A stretch of 64,000 bases of DNA from Hemerocallis citrina (GCA_017893485.1 CM030362.1:262064255-262128254), one strand, 5' to 3'. Numbered from the stretch's first letter, positions 46,899 to 58,607 are shown. Notes: generated from the sequence alone by a model not told the origin. Numbers and translations are program-made.

Positions 46899-47700
46899 CA
46901 CATTCAGTGCTCAACTCGCCATTCGACCTGTTCCTGAAACTTGTTAAATTTCTTTGAAGACACATTACAGGTCCAAAATCGTCGATTACAGTTACTCCAA
47001 CAAACCTGCAAAAAAGAATGTTTCGGAAATGGTCTCACAATTCGTTTGAGGACCCATATAGAAAGTTTGGGAAATAACTTTTCCTCAGAGTTGCTCCTAC
47101 AACTAACTAAGTCCAAAATGGCAAGTCTGAAGTCCAGCACTCCCCAAGAGCAATTTCTACGACTAGCCAACCCCCAAGACGACGAAACACAGGACAAGGT
47201 TTCATAATGTAAAAGATTTCTTATTTCAAAAATAACAAGTCTCGTTATAATTGCAGAATTACAATGAGTCTACGTTTCATGCCTAAGCATTATGACAAAA
47301 GTCTTGTATACATTATGTAACAAGCTGTCCTACAAGTCGTTCTTCTGGCTACATGATTGAGGGGTGTTCTGTCGAAATGAAACAAACCACTTCACCGGCT
47401 CCCTACCAGTTAACGGCTCCCCAAAGCCGCCTAAATTCTTGATAATAAAATTCAATACAAGCCTCCCTTAAGCGGGCAAGCTCCAAGTCTTTCAACCATC
47501 TTCACTTGAGCAAGCTCCAACTCTGTCTCGCGTGAAGTGCCATGCAAACGGATAGGTCTCAACTCTGTCAAGTGCAGCGTAGTGCAAATAAGAGCAAACT
47601 CGATGTCTCTAGGACATCATTCGGTGTACACGACTACATGTCAGCAAAGAGAAAAATGGAATTACCTCAATTGCTGAACAAACACAAAGGACTTCACTTC
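46899..47700 (+). other. Tat 3' region, diverged repeat-like sequence
   Basis: Non-coding. Isolated motifs such as gaaacttgttaaatt and agcaagctccaactctgtc foreshadow the array that follows. No gene is seen. Confidence 0.5.
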
Positions 47701-48545
47701 AATATTAGGAAGACTAAGAACAAGTTCCTCCAACAACTCAATAACTTCGTACAACGAGCTCAATGCCCTGCTCTTTGCTGAAGCTCCGCTAACAACTCGT
47801 TGACTCCAAACAATGAGTTCAACGCCTGCTCTTCGCTCGAGCTCCATCAATAACTCGTTAAACATCATACAACGAGTTCAACTAATCGATCAAGCATCAT
47901 TAACAACGAGTTCGACGCCATCCTTACCGCTGGAGCTCCATCAACAACTCGTTGACTCCAAACAACGAGTTCAACGCTCTACTCTCCGCTCGAACTCCAT
48001 CAATAACTCGTTGACTCCAAACAACAAGTTCAATGCCACAGTCTCTACCCGAGCTCAGTCAATGACTCAATTTCTTCATACAACAAGTTCAACACCTTAT
48101 TCATTACACAAGCTCCGTCAGCAACTCGTTGACTCCATATAACGAGTTCAACGCTCTACTCTCTGCTCTAGCACCATGAAAAACTCGTTGACTCCAAACA
48201 ACGAGTTCAATGTCTTGCTTACCGCTCGAGCTCCATCATAAACCTGTCAGCTCCATACGATGAGTTCAATGTCCCAGTTATCGCTCTAGCTCTGTCAACG
48301 ACTCGATAGAATCATACAACAAGTTCAACGTCTTGCTATTTGCACAAGCTCCGTCGGTAACTTGTTGACTCCATATAACGAGTTCAAACCCTGCTATTCA
48401 CTCCAGCTCAGTCAATAGCTCGATCGCACCAAACAAGAAGTTTTATGCACTGCTCATTGCACAAGCTCTGTCAGCAACTCGTTGACTCCAAATAATGAGT
48501 TTAATGTCTTGCTTTTGGCTCAAGTTCTTCCAAAATCCCCTTAGC
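47700..48545. repeat. Hairpin minisatellite block 1, about 59-bp unit
   Basis: Degenerate tandem repeat with roughly 14 units. Units carry AACTCGTTG, 8 nt, CAACGAGTT (47946-47971 is perfect) followed by a gctctactctccgctcgaactccatcaa-like part. Successive actcgttgactcc motifs at 47947 and 48006 give the period. It lies in the post-pol 3' region of the Tat element. Confidence 0.88.
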
Positions 48546-50330
48546 TTCATGTAGTAGGTTCTTCATCTAACGCCGGCTTAAAGTGGCATCAACAAACTTG
48601 TTGGGCACGAATAGCAAGTTCAACATTCTACTTCGTCCCAGAGTTGCCTCTACAAAACTTACTAGGAGTAAATAACAAGTTCAACATCAAATCCAACCAA
48701 GAGTTTTTCCTCCAAACTTGTTGGGTGCAAACAACAGGTTCAAACGGCTAACTCCGTCTCCGAGTTGCCTCTCTAAACTCATCGAGATCAAACGGCAAGC
48801 TCTACGTCCAACTCCGTCTCAGAGTTGTCTCTTCAAACTTGGCAGGACCAAATGGCAGGCTCAACATCCAACTCCATCTCAGAGTTATCTTTACAAACTT
48901 ATTAGGATCAAACAGCAAGCTCTACATCAACTTCGTCTCCGAGTTGCCTCTCCCAACATGCTGGACACAAATAGGAAGTTTAAACTTCCAACCCCATCTC
49001 CGACTTGTCCCTTTAAACTTTCTAGGATCAAACAACAAGCTCTACATTAACTTGATCAAAGAGTTATCTCTACAAGTTTGTTGGGATCAAATAGCAAGTT
49101 CTACATCAACTCCGTCTCCGAGTTGCCTCTTCCAACTTTCTGTGATTAAACAGTAAGCTCAACGTCCAACTTTGTCTCAGAGTTGTCTCTTCAAACTTGC
49201 CTACACCAAATGGCAAGCTCAACGTCTAACTCCGTCTCAAAGTTATCTCTACAACCTTGCTGGTATCAAATAGCAAGCTCTACATTAACTCTATCTCCGA
49301 GTTGCCTCCCCTAATTTGTTAAGCGCAAACAACAAGTTCAAACGTCTAACTCTGTCTCAGAGTTTTCTCTTTAAACTTGTTAGGATCAAACAGAAAGTTG
49401 TTCATTAACTTGATCAAAGCATTGCCTTTACAAAACTTTCAGGGAGCAAACAGCAAGTTCAACATCAACTCCGTCCTACAGTTGCCTCTATAAAACTTGC
49501 AGGGTGCAAACAAAAAGTTCAAACGACCAATTCCGTCTCACGGTTGTCTCTATAACTCACTGGGATCAAGCTACGAGCTCCACGTTTTACTTTGTCTCAG
49601 AGTTGCCTCTAGAAAACTTGTTGGGATCAAACGGCAAGATGAACGTTCAACTCAATCTTAGAGTTGCCTCTACAAAACTTGCTGGACACAAACAGCAAAT
49701 TCAAACATCCAACTCCATCGCAGAGTTCTCTATTAACTTCCTGGGATCAATTGGCAAGCTTTACATCCAACTCTGTCTCGAAGTTGCCTCTACAAATTTG
49801 CTGGGCACATACAACAAGTTCAAACGACCAACTCCATCTCATTGTTATCTCTATAACTCGTTGTGTTCAAATAGTGAACTCCACGTTCGACTCTGTCTTA
49901 GAGTTGCCTCTACAAAACTTGTTGGGATCAAACGGCAAGAGCAAGGTTCAACTCTGTCTCAGGGTTGACTCTACAAAACTTGATAGGCGCAAATGGCAAG
50001 TTCAAATGTCCAACTCCATCACAGAGTTCTCTATTAGCTTGCTTGGATCAAATGGCAAGATCTACATCCAACTCCATCTCGGAGTTGCCTCTAAAAACTT
50101 GTTGGGCAAAAACGGCAAGTTCAAACGACTAACTATGTCTCTATAACTCGTTAGGATCAAACAGCGAGCTCCACATTTGACTTTGTCTCAGAGTTATCTC
50201 TACAAACTTGTCGGGCACAAATATCAAGTTCAAACATTTAACTCCATCCCAGAATTTCCTCAACAAATATGCTGGGATCAAATAGCAAGTCCATAGTCCA
50301 ACCGCCTTCCGAAATTGTTTTTGCAACGGC
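48546..50330. repeat. Hairpin minisatellite block 2, about 60-bp unit
   Basis: Roughly 29 units, each with two inverted repeats. One is AACTTG...CAAGTT (for example 50096-50101 with 50116-50121). The other is CAACTCC atctc GGAGTTG (50069-50087, perfect 7-bp stem). It is related to block 1 by length and design but differs in the stem sequence. It is not coding, although short open frames run through it. Confidence 0.88.
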
Positions 50331-51033
50331 TCTTCTAGGTCAACTACTTACACAAGATTCGACCATCGAAACACTCTACGCCCAAATCAATAAGAGCAAT
50401 ATCCCAACAACAAAACACTTAATCAATAGAACAAGTTAATATGATGACCAAAGAAGATTATGTTGATTTATAAACCAAGAATGATAAGGTGGAGTATTCA
50501 GAAGGCTCGAGCTGCCAAAGAACATGCATCCACACAACCTCAACTAAAGCTTCAAGATAGGAGATTATCAAAACTCCAAAACCTAGCAAACCCAAGTTAG
50601 CTTACCTCCTTTCTCGGCTATGCGGAGAATCTCCCAGGGATGATAAAGCTACAAGCATTTAACCCGAAGCTCCAAATAACCCGATCGTGCTCCTTGGTCG
50701 ACAACAACCAATGCTCCAAAGCATTGCCTATAAGACAGCACCCCCTACTTCAGATATGGAGAGAAGCTCCAATAAGGAGATAATCAAACACTAAATAATT
50801 TTCGCTAAACCCTACCTCTGATTTCAATACTTCAACTTAATGAGATGAATAGTTGAGTTCAAAACTCGAATTCTAAAAAGACCATATAAAGGCTGTTCTG
50901 ACTAGGAAGAACTCAACAATTTAATTAATGTACAAAGGTGTTCCAAGCATTGCATGGGAGCTTATGAATGAACCTCGCTACAAAAGTGCCAAATTTTGCA
51001 ACAAACAACAGATGATGCACAGGAGACCGCAAC
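50331..51033 (+). other. Tat 3' region between array and insert D3
   Basis: Non-coding, with no repeat or gene recognised apart from agctcca-type words shared with the Tat 3' end. Confidence 0.5.
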
Positions 51034-51417
51034 TGTCATGCCCCACTTCTCAAAATACAGGAATACAACACGCAAGTAAGGCCCAGAAAATGTAAATCAT
51101 TCATATGCTGTAATAGTCAACTCAACAATATAAAATATAATCACAACCACGTATGAATAAGTAATCACATAAATAATGAATAAACTTCAAAAATCCATGA
51201 AATAAATCCACAAAATAATATCCAACATCTGGAAATAAACTTCAGGTCAAAACGCCCGAAAGTACAATGTACGAAAATAACAATAGTACTGGGAATAAAA
51301 TAACATAAGTGAGATAACTAATGTAGGCTAAGAATTTAAATTCATTCTCTACAAAATTTATTCGCCAAGTCCTTTGGTTGTTTCCTCTGCGACACCTGCA
51401 AGCTAAACATCTAGAAT

Positions 51418-51442
51418 GGGGGGGGGGGGGGGGGGGGGGGGG
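51418..51442. repeat. Poly(G) run of 25
   Basis: Uninterrupted G25 within D3. The same position in D1 and D2 reads aaaaagaggagaaaa and aaaaagataagaaaa, so it grew after the copies split, or is an assembly artefact. Confidence 0.85.
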
Positions 51443-53504
51443 TGCAGAATGTCCGTTAGAGCAAGCTACGGATGGTAAGTAGTAACAACCAAATGGTAAC
51501 AAATAGCAACGTATGTTACAAAAGGAACAATAACTGGTACTTCAAATATAGAACGAGCATGACCACGTAAGATGCAAGTGACCATTGAAATAAATATCAA
51601 GGTATAGTAGATCGGGAACAATGAGTCAAGTATACAGGAACATGTCGTATAACCGGGAAAACATGCAAACTTGTAAACGGAAGTCATGTAATTGTAAACA
51701 GGAATCAAGTTACTTGTACACAGGAATCATGCACGTGTTCAATTTTAATCATAAGTCTATAAATTTTTTTCAAACCTAAATAATGCACGCAAACCAACAT
51801 CCCATACCACAGGTTCGGGTGCATACAATCAAATGAACGCTTAGAAACTAATGGTGAATTCTATAGGGTCATGTACTCGGGATCTTACAGTGACAATAAT
51901 AGGAATCATATCATGTAAACAAGAAATCATGTAATCATGTGATGGATTCTAGAAGTGGCTCCCACAGATTCTAGAGGTGGCCCCGATGGATTCTGAAGGT
52001 GGCCCCCGCAGATTCTAGAGGTGGCCCCCGTCGGTTCTACGAAGTGGCACTTAGTCCTATGTGGCACTTAGTTCCATGTGGCACTTAGTTCCATATAACT
52101 TGTAAACAAAAAAAATATAAACATGTAAACATGTAAACAGGAGTCACTATTACGGAAAACACGGGCCTCCTTCTGAGTACACTCTCCGATATGGTCCACT
52201 ACTAGGTCTTTCTCTTTATTACTCCGGCTTGTTATACTTTTACAATAATTACTCATGAACATATAGCCAATGAAACAAGTATCAAGGCAGTGATAAGAAG
52301 GCATCGGAAGTATGCAATGCATGACGTGCAAATTCAATTTATTAGATATGAGAAATAAACATTGTTACAATTTAAAATATGAACTCACAATTTCTGGCCA
52401 ACAGTACACTACTGTGCTAAAATTCACTTTTCCACTGCTGCAAGAAAGCGAATCATGTTCCGTAAGGGATTCCAGAAATTAGAATCCCTGGCGGTTCCAA
52501 CACATATTCATATGACACGATCCAATTACAGTAGCTAGGTCTAACAGTTAATTCTTTCCTGGTCTAGTGTTCAGGCAGCAAGTCAGGGTCAAATTCTTAT
52601 ACATATAAATTGACGATAAGTTCATTTAAAAATCTTTAAAAAATCATCAAATAAATCGTAATCATGTTCAGTAACATACTGGTAAATCTCAGGGCTTAAC
52701 TCGATTGATAATATATTATTTTAATCAGTTAATCATGATGATATACTTCTAAACAGTAATCTGGAATTAAGAACATTACAGTACTAAAATTAGTATATCT
52801 AACACTCTGCAAATCGTATTTCAGATCCGTCAGTTGTTCTGAATTTTAGACACATCGGGATACAACTTTCATATATAAAGTTTTAAGTTTTATTAATAGT
52901 ATCAGGTTCAAATTCTAGTAGCAAACCAGGGGAGATAACAAGACAGAATCCAATACATCATTTCAAAAAATTGCTATCTACAAGAAATTCACTTCTATAG
53001 CCGGAAATAGATTGCATTCACAACCAGAACTCAGAGTATGTTTCTACAATTAATCCATCCAGATTATTATCTCAACGGTACTAAATTTAAGAATTCAACT
53101 AAACTATTGCCCACAATCAAAAGAATTCAATCGAGTCCATATTTATCTATATACACAAATCTATATACGAAATTCCAATTCATGTTCATGCAATGCATGA
53201 AGTGGTGATGAAGTTTATGATATTTCTATGTGTATCGAATCGATGGAGGCAAACAGGATGATTCAATACATTATCAAACAATTGATTCAAACATGAAGAT
53301 ATAACAAGGCATGTAACAGTAGGGGTCCAACGATTTAGACCTACAAGGATATTCGCATATACATAGATGGTAAACAAAATTAAAGACATGGTAAACAAAT
53401 ATGGAACTACTTGCGGAATTCAAAAAATACATGTACGGGAACAAAAAGAGTGTATAAGAGATGCTTGCCTTAATGATGATGATAACGACGGACGAACAGC
53501 GGTG

Positions 53505-53690
53505 ACGGCACACGGGCAACGACAACGGCAATAGGCAACAGCAACAACAACAGTAATAGCGACAGCAACAGCAACCGTAATAGCAACAGTAACAGCAACA
53601 ACAACAGTAACAGCAACTGTAAGCGACACAGCTGCAGCAATAGTATGTGACACAGCGGCAACGACAGTAGGCGACAAAGCGGTAGCAATA
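53505..53690. repeat. (CAACAG/CAGTAA)n low-complexity tract
   Basis: Interrupted runs of caacagcaacaacaacagtaac. They produce long artificial leucine, valine or alanine-rich open frames on the minus strand that are not genes. Confidence 0.8.
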
Positions 53691-54141
53691 GTGGTCGATG
53701 GTGGTAATGAGGTGGTGTTGCAGGTGTGGTGAAGAGGAGGGGCAGCAAGGGGGCTGTTCGGGGTTGTTCTTCGGGTGCAGGATGAATGAGGTGAAGGGGA
53801 CGACACCGGGGTGATGCAGTGTGATGGAGATGAGAGTGGGGAGAGATGGCAGTCGGAGGTGTGTGTGGCGTCGGTGGTTGTAGTATGCGAGGGTGAAGGC
53901 TCAGATTGGGGGTGGTTGACGATGGTGAGCGACGGTTTTGGGAAATGAAGAAGGAGAAGATGAGAGGCGGCTGTTATGAAGAAGGAGGAGATTAGTTGGG
54001 GTTAATGATGATTAGAAGAAGGAGAAGGGGATTAGTTGGGGTTAATGATGATTAGGGTCAGAATAATGAGGGGGTTAATATAGGAATCAAGAGAGAAGTG
54101 GGTTTGGCTGCGGGCTGATGGATTTGGGCTTGGATTTATAC

Positions 54142-54180
<39 letters not shown>

Positions 54181-54270
54181 CAATAGTAATATAATAGCAC
54201 ACACTAAATAAATAAATCAAAAAGTATCCAATAAATTAATACTTAAATACTAATAAACATAAAAGAATGT

Positions 54271-56052
54271 ATGGAAGTTCAACAAAGAAGAATGGTTAGT
54301 TGAACGGGAGCAAGCTGTTCAAAAGAAAGAATATCAAGATTATTCATATGACTGGGTTACAAGCGTTGAAGAAGGGAAAAAGAAATGCAATATAAAGAAA
54401 TCTGTATGATCGGAAATACGGATTACAGCAACAGTCATCTCTAATGCAAAGCGCACACAAAGCTCTCGAAGTTAGTAAAGATCCCTGCTCGACACTAGCT
54501 TCCAATAAACTTCGGAGACAACTCAAGATAACAACTGAGCCCCACTTCGATCTCAGCCAGCAAACATACTCAAACCCAACTACTGCAATATCAAGCTTTC
54601 AACTCCACCAAGACCCAAAGTTGGCCCAACTTTAACTCTGCCAAAGCTTCGAAGAACGACCAAATCCAAACTTAAACAGGAGCTCGGAGGATTGGCTAAT
54701 ACCTGAAGTCGAAGACAGTCCCTTAGGCCAAAACCAACCAAATGAACCTCCAAAGATAAGCCATAATCAACTCCATAGATGATTCAAACTTCAAGCTCGG
54801 ACATGACTCCACCCCAAGATCGACGACAGCTTCGAAGGCAGCCACTAAAACCTAACTACTCGGTCGACGAACCTCGCTGCTCGCCTAATGTAGTATCTCG
54901 ATGAAGAAGGAGGTGGTCACCACAAGCTCGCCGAAGCTCGCACGCAAGCTTGCTCGCCTGCAACTTGCTCGACGAAGAAGGGAGGTCGCTAAAACGAGCT
55001 CACCGAGCTCTATCGCCCAATAACCGAAACTCGCCAAGCTTGTAGCTCGCCAAAATGATGCTAGCCAAGCTTGTAGCTTGCCCAAAGCAAGTTTGCCAAT
55101 CTCCAAATCGCTGAGCTCCAAGTCGCCAAGCTCTAAGTCACCAAGCTCGAAATCGCCGAGCTCCAAGTCGCCCAACTCCCAAGTCATCGAGCTCACAGCT
55201 GGCCCGAAGCAAGATCGCCAAGCTCCAACACCTAAAGAAATTTCATCGAAGTCTTGTCTTCGCCAAAGCTTAGCTCACCGAACTCGATCGCCCACGAGAT
55301 AGCTTGGGAAGAATGCAACACACCTGAAGTGAGGTCGGCGAGATGTGAGGTCAGCGAGAAGATTAAAACGAAGAAAATGAACTGTAGCTCGGTGAAATGG
55401 TCAGGTGAGCTGAAGGGTTCTCGCAACAATCGAAAGCTATTAGATCATTCAGAAGTTTGAGTCCCCTCGAGATGAACGCTTGAGATCGAGCCACGTCGTT
55501 GCCTTCATCCCCACCACTCTGATTAGAATTTCTGTCATTTGACCGTTCAGATCAGCGAGCTGGCGTGAGATCAACGCAGAAGATAAAGCCATGTCACCCC
55601 CTCTCCACTGCTTTCACATCACAGCTGCTCAAACCTATCAGCAAGCAAGCCAAATTGTGATCAACGTGAGCAGTTGCTCCAAGTTTCTCGTCATGTTTGA
55701 TAATTCAATAAAAACCAGAAAATTCATTTATAATTCAAATTTTTAATTAAAATTTTTAAAAATAATTATTAAATTTGGAAAAATAATTAAAATTTCTAAA
55801 AAATAAAAAAAAATATTAGAATAATTAACAAAAAATTCAAAAAAGCAATTATTAATTGGGGAAAATTTATTTAAAACCCAAAAAAAATATGAAAATTTCC
55901 CCAAAAAAAACTGAAAAGTCTCGGAAAATTTGCCGCCTCTAAAAGCATATAATCAATTTCAGGTATCTCCAATCGTCCCTGAAAGCTAAAATTGTACCCA
56001 GAACACTAGAACAAGGCGAAATACTTTCCAAAAGCCAAGAAAATTGTCTCCT
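54271..56052 (+). other. Tat 3' region before the PPT
   Basis: Non-coding. 54640-55250 is rich in agctcg and aagctcc words. 55095-55190 is an 18-bp repeat (ccaagctcgaaatcgccgag type). 55700-55930 is an A-rich, very AT-rich stretch with many aattaaaattt words. No gene is seen. Confidence 0.55.
55095..55190. repeat. 18-bp tandem repeat
   Basis: About five units of (c/g)cc(a/g)agctc(c/t)aagt(c)g, giving a repeated SKSPSS in one frame and ELGDLE in the opposite one. Both are products of the repeat, not proteins. Confidence 0.75.
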
Positions 56053-56066
56053 GGGAGGGGGGCTTG
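56053..56066 (+). promoter_or_regulatory. Tat polypurine tract
   Basis: GGGAGGGGGGCTTG directly before the 3' LTR start TGATAATGG. Confidence 0.8.
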
Positions 56067-56697
56067 TGATAATGGTAAAAACCATAGCAAATCACGACTG
56101 TACGGTTCCTACACAGTTCCTAAAGCTTTTACAGGCAGATTAACCATAACATACCTATTTAACATGTCTGGACCTTCTTCAGGCTCATCTACAAAATATG
56201 GGCTGCTTTCAAGCCCATTAAAAGTAACTAGGTCTACTAGGAAAGACACCCAGCCCGTGAGGGTTGTAAGTCAAATCTCTTATCCCCATACTAGAGAGTC
56301 TTATCCCTTAAGGGGGGAATCAACTGGATATAAGGGATTCATATTAATCTAATGGATTCATAACAATCTTCTAATTTTTTTCTCAGGCCTATAAATACCC
56401 TCCCCTTTCCTCGGTTAGAAGATAATTGGCAAATTTTCTCTCAAACTCTCTTTCTCGATCTGGTTCTGACTTGAGCGTCGGAGGGGCCATCCCTGTTGTT
56501 TCAAGATTTTTGCAGGACCATCGGCTACATCAGCAACTATCGGATTCAGATCAAGGTACTCAATCAACGATCCAGATGCAATCTCAACAGCTCTAACCAT
56601 TTTTTGTGGTGACGATCAAAGGTTTGATCTTTAGTAGTTTTCTTCAAATATATAAACTCTCTATATGTTTGCTCCCACACAAAAATAAGCAACAACA
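56067..56697 (+). repeat. Tat 3' LTR (631 bp, uninterrupted)
   Basis: TGATAATGG...AAGCAACAACA with TATA box TATAAATA at 56390-56397. It is collinear with the three segments of the 5' LTR and followed by TSD tcttc (56698-56702). It is the reference that shows where solo LTRs A and B landed in the 5' copy. Confidence 0.9.
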
Positions 56698-57040
56698 TCT
56701 TCCACAGAAGCTGAGTACAGAGTGACGACAGCTATCACTAGAGAGATTGTTCATGTTCAGTGGCTATTATCATATATGGGCATCACTCTCACAAGAGTTA
56801 CACTTTTTCATTGTAACAACCGGAGTGCATTGCATATTGCAAACAACCCGGTCTTTCATGAGTGGACGAAGCACATAGAGATTGATTGTCACTATGTCTA
56901 TGAGTGTTTTAAGACAGTGACCATTTGACTTGATTATGTGACCTCTTAACAGCAGACAGCACACTTCTTCACAAAATCCCACATTGTCCAGAGATTTCAA
57001 TACTTGCTAGGCAAACTCACACTGGTAGATCCACCGTGAG
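56698..57040 (+). pseudogene. Copia RNase H, last part (continues 26617-27008)
   Basis: SSTEAEYRVTTAITREIVHVQW, then NNRSALHIANNPVFHEWTKHIEIDCHYV. A conserved catalytic Asp (usual CDNRSA) is Asn here. A frame-shifted HFFTKSHIVQRFQYLLGKL and VDPP follow, the usual end of the Copia polyprotein. Confidence 0.85.
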
Positions 57041-57053
57041 TTTGATGGGGGGG
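57041..57053 (+). promoter_or_regulatory. Polypurine tract of small-LTR Copia
   Basis: tttgatgggggggtg-type tract immediately before TGTTAG at 57054. Confidence 0.8.
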
Positions 57054-57193
57054 TGTTAGATATTATATTGGTTTAGTCTTATATCGAAATTTGTATAAGT
57101 TTACTCTTTATTTCTCTCCTATACATATGAGATATTGTACTCAGTTATAATCAATGAAATGATCTTATCTCAATCAATCTGTTAACCTTATCA
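57054..57193 (+). repeat. 3' LTR of small-LTR Copia
   Basis: TGTTAGATATTATATTGG...AACCTTATCA, 140 bp, the mate of 18262-18413. The 5' copy has a 12-bp extra piece (agataatatttt). The TSD gtaac follows at 57194-57198. Confidence 0.88.
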
Positions 57194-57321
57194 GTAACAA
57201 ATGTTTCCTAGGTTGGATACTTTCGGATGCTTGCAACTGTGTCTTGCATTACATCATCGAAGAATGATTATTGGTACGTTTAATGTTTAAAAAAGTTGGA
57301 GGCTGGTGATAAAGGTTGTTA

Positions 57322-57877
57322 TCTATATAATAAATTACAAAGAAAGCTATCAAGTGGCTCACAATCAATCCCCCCAAAATCAAAGGCCCATATTAAACCT
57401 CACAAAACACATTTTCCGTCCAAAATTCAAACCCCAAAACCAAAATTTTCCCCTAAAAAATTCATTACTTTATTACTATCTATCTCTTCTCTCTTTACTT
57501 TTTCATAAATCTCTATTTCTCTCTCTCTCTCTATCTCTCTATCCCTCTATCCCATTCTTTCTTTATTTACTTAGAAATTTAGATTTTAAGATTTTGGTTT
57601 TGTAAATTTTCAGAATTTTTAATAGCAAATATCTCTTTAACAATTAAATTTCATTATTTTCCACACTTAAAGTTCTAAGAAGTTAGATTTTATACCCCCA
57701 TTTATAATTATTTTTCAACATATACTAATGGAAACATAGACTTTTATTTATAACTAATTATTGTCATACTATTCAAACTTGAGCTACATAATTATTATTT
57801 TATTGTTTACAAGGCTTTTCGTATTTTGTATCGTTCCGTAGACGTGCCGTAGGCACGTGCCCACGGGCAAATCTAGT
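57322..57877 (+). mobile_element. Probable non-autonomous Helitron (556 bp)
   Basis: The left end A|TCTATATAATAAA resembles plant Helitron 5' ends. The right end has a CGTGCC gta GGCACG hairpin (57843-57857), then a second short stem (TGCCC/GGGCA, 57858-57869), and ends AATCTAGT at 57877 (CTRRT consensus). There are no terminal inverted repeats and no TSD. The base after the end is A, not the expected T, which lowers confidence. The body is AT-rich with a CT-rich tract (57480-57560). 57199-57321 and 57878-57998 hold nothing recognisable. Confidence 0.55.
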
Positions 57878-57998
57878 AGTTGAATAAAATGCAAAATTGA
57901 ATTAAGGTATGACCATAGTTATCGGTTATTTATTCAATAAAGAAAACTATCAATTAAAAGTTTATTAATATTTTTTTACTCATACATGTATTTAGTAC

Positions 57999-58587
57999 TG
58001 ATATGGGTTAGAAATGACGTGGCACATCCTAGGCCACAGGGATCCCCTCAGGATACGCGCACCTTCTGATCCCCCGGATCTGCCATGTCAGCTTCGGAAA
58101 ACCGCCCGGGCTGCTGTCACGTCAGCACGAAAACCGCCCAGGGCATCTGCCTACGTCAGCCTTATATCGTCCTGGTTTCCACCGCTTCAGCCTCACAGGC
58201 AATCGAGTCCAGACCCGGCCCCAAACGGGTCCGGACCCGGTTGGCATCTTCTATAAATACCAGACCCCTACTCCTTCTCCAGGTAATCAAAACTTCTGCA
58301 CTCAAACCCTAGTTACTGTTACTCTCCTTTAGTGACTGACTAGATCGTCGGAGGGTCTGCCACCGGGACCAACCCCGGTGTTCCAAGACCATCTGCAGGT
58401 ACATGAGACCCTCGGATCCGAGCCCCAAAGATCCGAGCCGAGCATCAGCCTCCACCTCAATACCGCCTACCCCAGTACCGTTCGCCCAGTCGAGGGTCGT
58501 CTACATAGGAGTCTCCTCCTTCAAAACAAATCGAGTAAGAACTCATGCCTGGTGCATCCACACGTCTCCCAAAAACAAACCACATCA
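57999..58587 (+). repeat. 5' LTR of second Tat element (589 bp)
   Basis: TGATATGGG...CCACATCA, with TATAAATA at 58252-58259 and a U5 block gatcgtcggagggtctgcc near 58340. The latter resembles the sequence in the first Tat LTR (56470-56485). Its mate lies beyond the window, so the left border rests on the TG and on length only. Confidence 0.7.
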
Positions 58588-58590
58588 GGA

Positions 58591-58607
58591 TGGCACCGTC
58601 TGTGGGA
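58591..58607 (+). promoter_or_regulatory. Primer-binding site of second Tat element
   Basis: TGGCACCGTCTGTGGGA, 3 nt after the LTR end. It is the same class as the site at 35334. Confidence 0.85.

Larger units (their letters stand above)
51034..54270 (-). repeat. LTR-like insert D3 (about 3.2 kb, right end uncertain)
   Basis: Starts TGTCATGCCCCACTTCTC and follows D1/D2 in order: the agcaagctacggatggtaagtag block, cacgggcctcc and the tagctaggtctaac block. It is more diverged than D1 and D2 are from each other. A TATA-like ATTTATA on plus lies at 54134-54140, next to an (AAT)n run at 54139-54178. The GC-rich block is at 53690-53990. No TSD was found. Confidence 0.6.

Noticed and set aside
47700..50330. 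CRISPR-like array of hairpin repeats
   Set aside because: There are no unique spacers, the whole unit repeats with drift, and the locus is inside a plant retrotransposon.
53420..53806. Minus-strand 128-codon frame rich in A, V and T
   Set aside because: It is produced by the CAACAG repeat in D3 and is not conserved in D1 or D2.
55078..55302. SKSPSS-repeat protein
   Set aside because: It is the translation of an 18-bp tandem repeat in the Tat 3' region, and the opposite strand gives an equally regular ELGDLE repeat.
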